Source: Rhodocollybia butyracea (lineage: Eukaryota; Basidiomycota; Agaricomycetes; Agaricales; Omphalotaceae). From it: a stretch of DNA of 64,000 nt. Each line of letters opens with the position of its first letter. Position 1 is the stretch's first letter. This document shows, piece by piece, positions 33,891 through 43,530 of the stretch. The notes below the pieces were generated by a model that did not search any database, had not been told where the DNA came from, and saw nothing but the letters and a program-made list of their open reading frames with translations. The position numbers and the translations under genes are program-made. The stretch is taken from assembly GCA_015501585.1 (NCBI GenBank), contig JADNRY010000004.1:372001-436000 (forward strand), read 5' to 3'.

Positions 33891-33979
33891 TACACCGTCC
33901 GGGAATCGAACCCGACCTGCTTCAAGCTCACCCGACGATTTAGTGTTCTGATGCATGATAACCACTTCACCAACGGTGT
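33891..33979 (-). tRNA. tRNA-like sequence, anticodon unclear
   Basis: Acceptor ACACCGT/ACGGTGT, the D arm and T arm (TCGGG-TTCGATT-CCCGG) are as in the Gly copies. The anticodon region has diverged (GCATCAGAACACTAAATCG...) and no 5-bp stem with a 7-nt loop can be drawn confidently. It is probably a pseudo-tRNA derived from the same family. Confidence 0.5.
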
Positions 33980-33989
33980 ATTGTATGGA

Positions 33990-34500
33990 TACTCGTGTAT
34001 ACATTTTAAAATACCTCATATTGCTCAGGATCTCCCATCATATCAGGCAGATATCGGGCCCGTCGCGCGATGTGTGCAAGATGTGATTGTGTGTAGTGCG
34101 GTTGTTTATATTTGGGACAGTACCGGTTAAATCCTCCCCAACTGGTGAATAGTCTTTACAAGTGGTGCCCAGATCCTACGGCATCATAATATGCTGGAGT
34201 ATGGCCCTCGGTCGTTCCGCTGCTTGTACACTAAGGCTCTTCCACACGGATTCCATGCTATTCCATGATAGCCGATGCTGTGGCCCCGGGGTACTATAGG
34301 TCCAAAGAGTCAACAACGGCGGAGGCAACTGTGAACAAAGGTGCCGCTGCGCGAGGAGGTGGAGAGGTGTGTCATGAAATCAAACACATCCTTCCCTTCT
34401 GTAGGGATATTGGTTGAAGGTTACAAGTAGCGAAATCAGTGACAATCGGCCTCAGGGCACGGAGATGAGTGAAAGAATAAAAAGTATTAGCAGACTTGGT
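33990..34500. other. No gene seen
   Basis: The spacer between two tRNA-like sequences carries no ORF worth calling. Confidence 0.4.
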
Positions 34501-34506
34501 TGGGTA

Positions 34507-34604
34507 TACACCGTTCGGGAATCGAACCCGAGCCGCTTGCTGACCCAACAAATAAATAAGCTGAAGATGGAAGGCAAGCATGATAACCACTTCACCAACG
34601 GTGT
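34507..34604 (-). tRNA. tRNA-Gly(UCC)-like gene with intron
   Basis: It has the same arms as the copy at 28591, with anticodon loop CTTCCA, stem CTTGC/GCAAG and an intron of about 26 nt. T arm TCGGG-TTCGATT-CCCGA is perfect. Confidence 0.75.
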
Positions 34605-34644
34605 ATGCTTGCCTTTCGTTTACATCGTATAAGAGACCACTGCG

Positions 34645-34823
34645 CCATCTCGCGTTCTTGAAACCCACGGAAGACAAGGCTTTGCCGCCTTCGGCACAGG
34701 ATTTCTACTCGAGGGTCTAATCGAGCGTAGTGGCAATGGCCTGAAGTTGAAAAAGGAGATTCGGGCGGGCCATAGTCCGTTTTTTAGCAGGCCAGAAGAA
34801 AAGGCGAGGATTTTGGAGGAGTG
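34645..34823 (+). pseudogene. 3' fragment of alpha/beta hydrolase gene
   Basis: It matches the 3' end of the gene at 30032. AFLKPTEDKALPPSAQDF is readable across frames, followed by EGLIERSGNGLKLKKEI and AGHSPFFSRPEEKARILEE in another frame. The 5' part with the nucleophile Ser is missing. It lies convergent to the TBC gene, the same arrangement as at 30.0-31.7 kb. Confidence 0.65.
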
Positions 34824-35090
34824 AGGGGTGTATTTTGATGGATGGATTGGGTACTTGAGTTGTTAGTTAGTTGATTAGTTAGGGGCTTTGGGCGAGCGTA
34901 GATAGGTAGGGTTTGAAAGAAGTCACTCCACTTCATATTTATGATTTTGTCTTTACATTTCTAGTTTTGTTATAACTGTTAAAGTTTGTTTCGTCATAAT
35001 TAGTGACGCTGAATTAGTACCAAGGAATCTAAGTAGAAACGTTGCTCCAAACGTTCCAGAAGGCTCAATCACAATCTTACAGTATCTCGA

Positions 35091-36998
35091 CTATCCCCAA
35101 CCAAGTAACGCCCCCCACGCTCCCAAAAACCCCAACACCCTCTCCAACGGAAACCGTTCGCTCCTCCAACCTCCAGTACCACGATTCCCAAACACCGCCA
35201 ATGCAATAGCAAGAACTAGCACCGCACCCGCGCCTGCGCCGATTACTACTTCCGAACGACGAAGTAAGAGCGGTAACGGGAGCTTGCTCCTCCTTTGTCG
35301 TTGAACCTTCTTGTCTTCGCCTGAAGATGGCTGGTCTTCGGCCTGGTCCTCGTCGAGGGATGGATCCCATGGATACACCAATTGCGAAGTGTCGTGGACC
35401 ATATTTGCTGCGTCGGCGTCGCGTGGGAGGCCCGCGGGGTCTTCGGACCAGGTGTACACGACGCTGAGGGGGCCCATGGTGGAGGCGAGGAGAGGAATGA
35501 GGGAGGTGTTTTGAATTTGGAATTGGGAAGCATCGTTGGGTTCGGAAGAGAGGTCTGCGGTATCTGTATCTGTGGATGGCTCTACGGAAGAGGTGGAAGA
35601 GGGGGAACGGATTGATTGTGGGTATTCCGGGTATGGCGGATATGTGTCTAGAAGAGTATCTGCGGCGCAGAGGAGGGTGGACAATGGAATATGGCGCTTT
35701 TTAGCGGAATTGAGGGTATCGTGCGTATCTGGTTCGGACGATGAGGAAGATGAGGAGCTGTCTCGGCTGTGAAGAGTTGGTGAGGGTGATGATAGATTTA
35801 AAGTGTCTGCGGGTGGAAGAGGTAGCTTCGTTGGCGAAGATGTGGGTGAATAGGTCGGGTGAGACGGAGGAGGTTGTACTTCGGTCTGCGATGGTTCTAA
35901 AGTGGTGGAAAGTGTAGGTGTTACAGAGTAGGATGGCGAAGGAGAGTGAGAAGGTATTGAAGGCAATCGTTTAGTGTACAAGTTGTCACCATTATCTGAG
36001 CCCGTTTCGGTTTCTGATTCAGAGTATGGCTCGGAGTCTGCTAGTGTGTCCGAGTCTGTAACGTCGGAGGCAGAACTAGAAAAGCTTTCTTCATTGTCCA
36101 ACGCTCGTGAACCACTTTCATCACCATCGCCAGCCACAGTTTCTTCGTTGTCCAACGCCGTTTCCACAGGATGTGAACTGCTTTTGGCCACAGGTTCCTC
36201 AACATCATCACTCAGCCGCGGCAACGCTCCCAGCAGCGAATGCAACATCCCCAAATCACCATCCTCATCGCTCGCAAACGCCAGTAACTCATCCTTCCTC
36301 TCAAGCATCATCGCCGCCGCCAGATACACAACTGCAATCGGCGGTCTCGCGAGTAGATAGTCAAAGATATGCTGTATGAGCGGTAGCGTCGGCACATCGT
36401 GCGCGAACATCGTCAGCAGATGGCTCAGCGCGAAATACGGCAGCGGCGCCGCCTGTTTGAGCAGCCCCGCCAGCTGCGGGTCGGCCGTGCCTACAAGTTT
36501 AGACAAAAATCGCAGCAGGCCGAGGACGGGCTCCAGCCCTGAACCCATGGCGTCGCGTGTCATATGTAGACTCACTTTTTCGGCACAGGGAAAACGCAGG
36601 TCCGGAGGAAGAGTGAGTAATATAACGGTGATTATGTCGTGGAAGCCTTGGAAATAGGATAGAGACGTATGTTTCCGGAATATGTGTACAATTAACTCGT
36701 TTAAAGTCTCTTGGTAGTCTTGTACGTCGCCATCTGGGTACATAACGAAGCTGCGGTCCGTGTCGAGGCGGATTTGTCGTTCATCGGCGTGTTTTGGGAG
36801 TGTAGCAAATTGTGCCGTGGATTCTTCATTGTCGGCGGTGACGTTGAGCAGCTTGGTCCTGTTATCAGTTTGTAACTGTGTTGGGCAAAGGGAAGAAGAG
36901 ACGTACCAGTATTTAACCCTGTATTTTCCGAATCCACCGGGTTTCAGACTTTGTGCTCGCGCGTGTTGCCAGAATGTTGCATCGTAGAGTGATGCCAT
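35091..36998 (-). CDS. TBC-domain Rab GTPase-activating protein with C-terminal membrane anchor (TBC1D20/Gyp8-like)
   Basis: Exon 1 (36998-36907) encodes MASLYDATFWQHARAQ...KYW. A 48-nt intron (36906-36859) is removed to give KYW-TKLLNV, about 619 residues in total. The TBC signature is present: IRLDTDR (IxxDxxR, catalytic arginine finger) and YFQGFHDI (YxQG, glutamine finger), with helical core to about residue 220. Residues 230-540 are acidic and Ser/Pro-rich, probably disordered. A hydrophobic segment GAVLVLAIALAVFGNRG near the end suggests a tail anchor, as in TBC1D20/Gyp8, which act on Rab1/Ypt1-type GTPases at the ER-Golgi. That assignment is by inference from the anchor and motif spacing. 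No lesion seen. Confidence 0.82.
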   Translation of the reverse strand: MASLYDATFWQHARAQSLKPGGFGKYRVKYWYVSSSLCPTQLQTDNRTKLLNVTADNEESTAQFATLPKHADERQIRLDTDRSFVMYPDGDVQDYQETLNELIVHIFRKHTSLSYFQGFHDIITVILLTLPPDLRFPCAEKVSLHMTRDAMGSGLEPVLGLLRFLSKLVGTADPQLAGLLKQAAPLPYFALSHLLTMFAHDVPTLPLIQHIFDYLLARPPIAVVYLAAAMMLERKDELLAFASDEDGDLGMLHSLLGALPRLSDDVEEPVAKSSSHPVETALDNEETVAGDGDESGSRALDNEESFSSSASDVTDSDTLADSEPYSESETETGSDNGDNLYTKRLPSIPSHSPSPSYSVTPTLSTTLEPSQTEVQPPPSHPTYSPTSSPTKLPLPPADTLNLSSPSPTLHSRDSSSSSSSSEPDTHDTLNSAKKRHIPLSTLLCAADTLLDTYPPYPEYPQSIRSPSSTSSVEPSTDTDTADLSSEPNDASQFQIQNTSLIPLLASTMGPLSVVYTWSEDPAGLPRDADAANMVHDTSQLVYPWDPSLDEDQAEDQPSSGEDKKVQRQRRSKLPLPLLLRRSEVVIGAGAGAVLVLAIALAVFGNRGTGGWRSERFPLERVLGFLGAWGALLGWG

Positions 36999-37089
36999 GA
37001 AAGAACTTTATGTATGGGCGCTTTTTTCTTGGCTTGAGCCAGTGAATAAATTAGGTCGAAGTTATACGATGTAAACGGGGTATAAGCGT

Positions 37090-37186
37090 ACACCGTTGGT
37101 GAAGTGGTTATCATGCTTGCCTTCCATTTCATTTCATCGTTGATTTCAGTCAGCAAGCGGCTCGGGTTCGATTCCCGAACGGTGTA
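37090..37186 (+). tRNA. tRNA-Gly(UCC)-like gene with intron
   Basis: All arms are perfect. The anticodon loop is CTTCCA with an intron of about 25 nt before GCAAG. A T-run (TATTTTTTATT) about 25 nt downstream could terminate pol III. Confidence 0.75.
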
Positions 37187-37305
37187 TTGTGCAGAAGAAT
37201 CCCTTCTGCTATTTTTTATTCTTTCATCCATCTCTGGCCGTGTTTCACTACCGAATATCACTGCAGTAAAATGTCGGAAAAATGAAAAAGGGCTTATAAC
37301 TATTA

Positions 37306-38278
37306 GGCGTGCTCAATTAATAAATCTGGTTTCGTGGCTTTCCGCAATTTGTATACCGAATATAGAATTTTTTGATGGCGTGTGCTCCTCACGATTTTCT
37401 TCCGTTTTGGCTCATCGGTCCACATCGAGCGCGTTAATGACCAAGGCAAAGACTCAGGATAAGCTTTTAAGCTTAGCCTGTGCTCCTCTTGCTGTATCCA
37501 ATGCTCTGGATGAAGTTGGGGATAGTGATCTACTGATAGATGACTGAGAGGAAGAGGTAGAGATACCTGAGAATACTGCAGTGTTCTGATGCAAGAAACA
37601 CTTGTAGTTTGAGGCTCGTGGAGGGTATAACAAATCTTCCTACTAGCTTGGTTTTATTGCTCTTTTCAAAAATAATGGCTTCAGGAAAAAAAAAAAGTTC
37701 TGATCAGGCCAACAATGTCAATGTATAGATGAGGCGTATATTCCCCAAAAAGGAAAGTCTGGAGCCAACTCAGACCGTTAGGTATTTCCAAAAAAGGAAG
37801 CCAGGACCACTATACTCCATCAGAATCATTCAGTAATTTCTAAAAAAGGCAAATCCACGACCACCCCGCTCAATCGAATTGTCAATTATTTCCAAAAAAG
37901 GAAAGTTCAGGACCATTACAGCTCTGTGCTGGCTGTGTTGGATGCTCTTCGAACTAAACTTTTTTTTTTTTTTTCCAGAAACCATTATTTTTGAAAAGAG
38001 CAATAATAATATTTATGAGAACACGTACAAGACTCCCAGTAGCACTATGATTACTGTTTCTTTCTGGGGTTGAAGATGTCTTACTAGGTGCTGGGAGGCC
38101 TCTGGCCATCAGTATAACCAGCGCGCAAAATTTTGTGAATTCACGCCTTCGTAAATACAGGTGCGAGTCGACAAAGATTAAAAAGTATCTGGTTCAATTC
38201 CCATCAAAAATTCCATATCTAGTAATTTATTACAAATTGTGGAAAGCCACGAAACCAGATTTATTAATTGAGCATGCC
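37306..38278. mobile_element. Non-autonomous DNA element, Tc1/mariner-like ends (TA flanks)
   Basis: Inverted ends of about 40 bp (GGCGTGCTCAATTAATAAATC on the left, its near complement on the right) are flanked by TA on both sides. Inside are a second inverted pair (37653-37700 and 37960-38010, TTATTGCTCTTTTCAAAAATAATG) and four copies of TTTCCAAAAAAGGAAAG-like words. No transposase ORF. Confidence 0.6.
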
Positions 38279-38283
38279 TATTA

Positions 38284-38456
38284 CTTAATATTATGGGGTT
38301 TATGGCATTAATTTCACTTATCAGCCATTGTAACCAGGTTACAAACCCCCATAAACCCCATAATTTTAAGCCATAGTTATAAACCCTCAGGGTTTATAAA
38401 CGGCTCTTTGAATTATGGCGATTATGCCGCTTATGAGCGCCTTTTCAAGTTTCCGA
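38284..38456. repeat. MITE-like element (TTATAAGC / TCAAGTTTCCGAC family)
   Basis: Palindromic TTATGGGGTTTATGG / CCATAAACCCCATAA words are followed by GGTTTATAAACGGC and a right end TCAAGTTTCCGACT, the inverse of the CGGAAACTTGA end at 1088. Confidence 0.35.
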
Positions 38457-38766
38457 CTAATACACAGAAGAGCCTCGAAGATGTTTTTTTACATCAGGAA
38501 TAGTGAATCCAATAGCGGAATAGCGGTGAAGAAGACGAGGATGTGTTTGATATCAACACACCTCTAGGCTCTCCCTCCTTGCGCACCTTTGAAGTTCAAA
38601 TTCAAAGTTGACTCTGCCGTTCTTTGGACCCACCTCAAACAGCGTGGAAGCAATGGGTTCCAGCTCAGCTTTGGGTCTAATTAATTGCAAGCTATTGATA
38701 ACAATAATACCATTATGGCCTGAGGCTCCAGCCCACTCTCATCTGTACAAAAATCACTACAATACA

Positions 38767-38874
38767 CACACACCATTAATGCAGGCATTATCACAGTGCT
38801 TGCAGGTTGCTTTCCTTTGAAGCTTCAAAGCTTCAATAAGTACTAGTACTTGGGTTTGATTCCGGAACGGTGTG
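38767..38874 (+). tRNA. Degenerate tRNA-Gly-like pseudogene
   Basis: Only the T arm (GGGTTTGATTCCGGAACGGTGT) and traces of the D arm remain. It lies in a unit of about 200 bp that is repeated at about 38975-39210. Confidence 0.45.
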
Positions 38875-39100
38875 ATGTACATGTCCATGCTTACCTTGTG
38901 AAATTTTTTCCAACAAATGGAGATGTTTGTTCCACCTTATTTGTGTAACTTGAGTTGGCTCTAAATGTGTTGGGTCAATTGCAAGCTATTGAACAACTAT
39001 TGATAGCCATTATGGCCTGAGGATCTGGTGGACTGGCCCACTCTCAGCTGTACAAAAATTGTAGAATATCTTTTGAAAAATCACTACAATAAGTACCCAC

Positions 39101-39203
39101 ACACTGTTGGTGCAGAGGTTATCATGCTTGCAGCTTGCTTTCCGTTGAATCTTCATAGGCCGAAAGCTTCAATAGTGCTCGTGTTCAATTCCCGAACGGT
39201 GTG
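39101..39203 (+). tRNA. Degenerate tRNA-Gly-like pseudogene
   Basis: ACACTGTTGGTGCAGAGGTTATCATGC begins it and TTCAATTCCCGAACGGTGT ends it. The anticodon arm is disrupted. It shares upstream sequence (TTGCAAGCTATTG, GGCCTGAGG) with the pseudogene at 38767. Confidence 0.5.
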
Positions 39204-39507
39204 ATATATGTTTCAATACTTCCCCTTCATAGTTTTTGTTATTTACAAATAGAGACCTTTGTAATTGTTCCGCTCATTTGTGGAATGGGTTCTCTTGGGG
39301 TTTTCTCAATGTGAGAACATCGAGTTATCCAAGTGTTTCCTAGTGTTTCAGTTAGGTATTCGGATATTGCATTTGCTTTCCTGCTCAGGGCATTCAATTC
39401 CACTGATCCCAGCTAAGTAATTGCCTTTCGACAGCAATTTGTCGATGTCGACGCTCAAGTGCTCAGAGCTCAATATCACTCAATATCAATGTTCAAGGAT
39501 CAGCGTT

Positions 39508-39880
39508 AAGTTTTAATGGCAACAAGTCATGACAGGACAGCTTAATGGAAAGGAAAGCTCTCTGACATCTGAGCTCTCGTTGCATACAAGTTCTAGCTCC
39601 CATGCGCTCACCAACGCCAATTCCAAGTGATCTCAAATCCCGAATGAGTTTACCATTATTCCCCTTGCTTGTTGGTGAAATTTTGCATTGTATATGTATA
39701 GGTACGGTCTTGATTCCCATAAATAAATGGTATGCTTTCTTTGGCTTGATATTGATGCAAAAACCTAACTACTAATCTGTACACCGTTGGTGAAGTGGTT
39801 ATCATGCTTGCCTTCCATCGACTGATCGACTCCTTTATTTAAGCAAGCGGCACGGGTTTGATTCCCAAACGGTGTATCCA
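39508..39880 (+). repeat. Duplicated unit carrying a tRNA, copy without LTR
   Basis: The sequence CATGACAGGACAGCTTAA...CTCACCAACGCC...ATTCCAAGTGATCTCAAATCCC and the tRNA at its end recur at 39935-40012 plus 40857-41170. In this copy no LTR is inserted, so it documents the empty site. Confidence 0.65.
39781..39876 (+). tRNA. tRNA-Gly(UCC)-like gene with intron
   Basis: Acceptor, D arm and anticodon loop CTTCCA are intact. The T arm (ACGGGTTTGATTCCCAA) has mismatches, so function is doubtful. Confidence 0.6.
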
Positions 39881-40012
39881 GTTGTTCTCGAATCTCCTCG
39901 TCTCTGTTTTTTTCATACCTGAAGTTAACAGCGACGAGTCACGACAGGACAGCTTAACAGAAAGGAAATCTCCATGTTTAAGTAGTGTTCTCTGGAATCT
40001 GAGCTCTCATTG

Positions 40013-40856
40013 TGTCATGCCCTAGGCATATACAGACTGCCAACGTTTCCCGCTTACTGTTACATCACCCGCTTCCGCCGCATTTCCGGTTCCAATACAC
40101 TTCCACTTTGCTTCCGTTTTACTTTTTCCTTCACTGTACACTTTCTATGATCCCGTCGATCCATTCTCCATCATTCTTACAATCATACATATGCTTTATG
40201 CTCATCCCGCTGCTTCCGCTTATGTTCATCGTTGTCTTTCATCCCTTGTACTTCTTTTGGCTATTCTTGTCTTTTCTACTCTCAGATTATTACCTATCGC
40301 TACTCCGGTCCTCGAGTACCCTTTATATAGTTCTGTACCATGTCAAGTACAGTAGATTGGAAATATTGCTTAACCTCTTGACTCGTGTGCTCTTGTGTGT
40401 TCTGGTTTCTCGCTTTATCTGTTTCTTTAACTCTGTTTCTTCACTCCATCATTTTCACAACCTCTGCAATCTACTATCATCTATTTGGTTCCGCTCTGTT
40501 TGCGTCGCATCAGGTCAGCTACCGCTTGACCTTCCGCTTCCGCTCATATCGCTATCAAAGCCGCTTGCACTTAGTGGGTCCTACCCTTCGAGTTGGAAAC
40601 TCATCTACTCTTAGGCTTACTCGCCGAGTTCATTCTATCGCCTGTACGGACCTGCCGTCCTTACATTAGTCCCTTGGACAATCCCGACACGAGTCTTACA
40701 TCCCATAGGCACTTCGGAACCGTTCTACACTCACATCCTTTCACATCTCAAACCAACTTTCCCAGTTCAGCTGAACGACGGCAGTACGGAGCGTATCCGC
40801 ACTTTGGTTTCCAGGTTTGTAACCCGCGCTTGAAGGATTCCGCCTAGATCCTTACA
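40013..40856 (+). mobile_element. Solo LTR, 844 bp
   Basis: It begins TGTCATGCCC and ends GATCCTTACA (TG...CA) and is flanked by the 5-bp direct repeat CATTG (40008-40012 and 40857-40861). The duplicated unit at 39508-39880 shows the uninterrupted site (CGTTG). It is C/T-rich, so a 200-codon ORF at 40012 is a by-product, not a gene. Confidence 0.8.
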
Positions 40857-41053
40857 CATTGCATATATACAATTAAAGTTCTAGCTCCTGTGCACTCACC
40901 GATTCCAAATCATCTCAAATCCCAAATCCACCATGTCCTCTTGCTTGTTCAAGCTAGAATTTTGATGCATTGTATAGGTGCAGTCCTGTCCCATGAAACA
41001 ATGGTGGGCACTTTTTTGCTTGATGTTCAGTTGGAAACCTAACTATTACCTAT

Positions 41054-41167
41054 ACACCGTTGGTGAAGTGGTTATCATGCTTGCCTTCTGTTGTTTTCAT
41101 TCCAACTTCATCCTGGACTCGTTTGAGCAAGGGGCTCGAGCCTTGGGTTCAATTCCCAAATGGTGTA
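41054..41167 (+). tRNA. tRNA-Gly-like pseudogene
   Basis: The 5' half is intact (ACACCGTTGGTGAAGTGG), but the anticodon region reads CCTTCTG instead of CCTTCCA. The intron is long and the T arm (GGGTTCAATTCCCAAATGG) is altered. Confidence 0.5.
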
Positions 41168-41817
41168 ATATATGAGACAAGGGGTGTGCAAAATTTTTTT
41201 ATTATGTATATCCTATACTCTAAATAAAGGCTGTTTAGATGCTCAAAATAATTTACATCAGCAATTTCCACGCAGCGGCTGTTCCGGCAAGTGCAACTTT
41301 CAAAATGCATCCAATCAAAGTGCTGGCTTCCTTCCATCCTGGAGTCATCGCTGTGCACTAAATCATAAGTGCTCAAAATTATTTATTTTTACCCAAGCAA
41401 ATCCAGCATAGCGGCAGAGTCAATGGCACTTTTCCCGCACTTTTCTAAGTTCTTCATGTGGGGTGCCCTCAACAAATATTCTTCCCTAAAAATTGCTGGA
41501 CTCTGGAGTAAGTAGGCCCAATAACTGTCAAGCCATGTAATTGACGAGAGATTAATGCACTTAGCATGATGGATGTATTGTACATCTATGACCACTGAAT
41601 GTGCTATGCATTAATTGAATCCAGATTGAGTCATACAGATTACCCTCAGGATGCATAGTACCTTTATGCTTGAGTCAGTGGTCCATTGGCCAAGCCCAAA
41701 AATCCCATGGCTGAAGTCCTGGAGCAAGTTGTTGATGACAAGCCAATGTTTGAGTAAGTATAGTCAACTCAGCAGCAGAGGATCTGGAAAAGCCAAAATG
41801 TTCAAGTTGGCAGTAGT

Positions 41818-41969
41818 TGTAATGGCTATGGCCCATCGGCCCCTACCCCCCTTACATAGTGGTGCCGCTATTACATAATGACGAACCTCTTACCCTCAGA
41901 TTACCCGTATTTCGCCTATTACTGCAATAGAACGAGGTATAGCTTATGTCTGAGGTCTGAGGCCTTACA
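41818..41969 (+). repeat. Left LTR of short retroelement
   Basis: TGTAATGGCTATGGCCC...GAGGCCTTACA; preceded by GTAGT. Confidence 0.85.
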
Positions 41970-42013
41970 CTTTTTTAAGCTATCTTGTCCTGTATAGGAC
42001 TATTACAGCAAAT

Positions 42014-43165
42014 ATGTCAGAAATACAGCACAACTCAAGCCATGACACTGTCATGGCTCTGGCCTTCTCTTTTCTCTCTTCTGTTCGCTCTCTGCATCTT
42101 CCAGATGCTTCATCCTCTCCAGTTGTATTGTTTGACCTGTCTTCCCAAGGAATACAAGAACAGCTGCTCAATTTCAAGCAGTACTGGGACCAGGAGGGAC
42201 TTTCATCTACTTGCCAGTCATTGGTGGATGTTGTGGTGAAAACTGTGACTTTGAGGTGTTGTTGGGGTGTAAAGGAACAGGGATTGGATGTAGAGACATG
42301 TTTCAGGTGGATAGAACAAGTTAGAAGGCTTGGGGAGGATTTCTGCATCAAATCTTCGAAATTTTCACAACCTTCTCCTGCTCCGGCCCTTCCACCATCT
42401 CCAATCGCTCCTCTCGCATTGGTAACACATCCTACACTCGATTCAGATGCCCCAAAATCAAGTCGATTGTCTACAGTTCTTGGTTTCCCTTTTAAACCCA
42501 TCTCCCATCCACGTGGACCTCGACCGCTCCTTAATGCCTGTTTGTATACATGGCTTTTCAATGTGATCCACTTAGCACAAGAGAGTCTTGAAAAGAACCA
42601 AAACCGCTATGCCAACCTGATTGCCCATTGCATCAAACCCATGGAAGAACGGGTATCTTCACAAGATGCACCCATACCCCATTCCTCAGTGCTTTCATCA
42701 CCTCCATTGATGCCAGGGCATAATACATTGACTCCAGTGCACTCTACTACATCACTGCCACTCTCTCAACCAACTAGTGATCACCTGCCGAACATGCCAG
42801 CACTGGTGTTCAGTTGTGCAGCTGAGACTCCTGCAGTGTCAAGTCTTTGTAAACAGGTTAAACGTAACCTCCATGGTCCATTTGGTTCACTCTTGTTGCG
42901 ATCGAGCCGCTGCCACTCATCACGATCAGGTACAGTCACTCCATTGTCTTCACCCACTGGAACTCCCTCTCCCCATGTATGCGCTCCTGGTTTGTGTTCA
43001 CATTCATGGTGCTGGAGATCTCCTATCTCCTCAGCTACCTCACCATCTCGCTCTGGACTTTCATTCAGTGTCCAGAGACTGCAACAATTTTCACAGGACA
43101 TATGTTCATCTTCTGCGCTTATGGAAATTTCCAAAATCCTTCAACGTACACTACCCATTAGATAA
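42014..43165 (+). CDS. Unrecognised protein carried by the short LTR element
   Basis: The 383-codon ORF starts 44 bp after the left LTR (MSEIQHNSSHDTVMALAF). The first 115 residues look globular and helical (PVVLFDLSSQGIQEQLL, CFRWIEQVRRLGEDF). Next comes a Pro/Ser linker, a second helical patch (LLNACLYTWLFNVIHLAQESL), and a long Ser/Thr/Pro-rich tail. I see no zinc knuckle, protease or RT motif and cannot match it to gag. It could be a diverged gag or a captured host exon set. The ORF persists while the element seems otherwise non-coding, which argues for function or recent insertion. Confidence 0.5.
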   Translation: MSEIQHNSSHDTVMALAFSFLSSVRSLHLPDASSSPVVLFDLSSQGIQEQLLNFKQYWDQEGLSSTCQSLVDVVVKTVTLRCCWGVKEQGLDVETCFRWIEQVRRLGEDFCIKSSKFSQPSPAPALPPSPIAPLALVTHPTLDSDAPKSSRLSTVLGFPFKPISHPRGPRPLLNACLYTWLFNVIHLAQESLEKNQNRYANLIAHCIKPMEERVSSQDAPIPHSSVLSSPPLMPGHNTLTPVHSTTSLPLSQPTSDHLPNMPALVFSCAAETPAVSSLCKQVKRNLHGPFGSLLLRSSRCHSSRSGTVTPLSSPTGTPSPHVCAPGLCSHSWCWRSPISSATSPSRSGLSFSVQRLQQFSQDICSSSALMEISKILQRTLPIR

Positions 43166-43372
43166 CTGTATGTTTCCCTTTCATGTTTTCAATTTCCCCA
43201 TCTTCCTCTCTCCCCTTCCTCTTTCTTTCTCTATAAGATGGACCTGTGGGGTCAATCTGGGGGGGAATGTGGGGGCCTTCGCCATTTTGGATTTCACACT
43301 TTTGGAATTTTTTTCTCATTTTCTATCCTTATTCTGATAAAATTGAGCTGTGGGTTCAATTTGGGGGGAATG

Positions 43373-43525
43373 TGTAATGGCTACGGCCCATCGGCCCCTA
43401 CCCCCCCTTACATAGTGGTGCCGCTATTACATAATGACAAACCTCTTACCCTCAGATTACCCGTATTTCGCCTATTACTGCAATAGAATGAGGTATAGCT
43501 TATGTCTGAGGTCTGAGGCCTTACA
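43373..43525 (+). repeat. Right LTR of short retroelement
   Basis: It is near-identical to 41818-41969 and followed by GTAGT. Confidence 0.85.
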
Positions 43526-43530
43526 GTAGT

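Larger units (their letters stand above)
41818..43525 (+). mobile_element. Short LTR retroelement with one unrecognised ORF (TRIM/LARD-like)
   Basis: LTRs of 152-153 bp (41818-41969 and 43373-43525) begin TGTAATGGC and end GGCCTTACA, with only a few differences between them. The flanks are the 5-bp direct repeat GTAGT. A purine-rich tract (TTTGGGGGGAATG) precedes the right LTR. There is no reverse transcriptase, so it must be mobilised in trans. Confidence 0.8.

Noticed and set aside
35974..36360. 128-codon plus-strand Ser/Glu-rich ORF
   Set aside because: Antisense of the acidic, low-complexity region of the TBC protein.
40012..40614. 200-codon plus-strand ORF rich in Leu/Ser/Phe
   Set aside because: It lies almost wholly within the C/T-rich solo LTR; composition explains the open frame and no domain is visible.
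42777..43337. 186-codon plus-strand ORF overlapping the short LTR element
   Set aside because: Alternate frame of the 383-codon ORF, running through to the LTR-proximal region; no conserved features.
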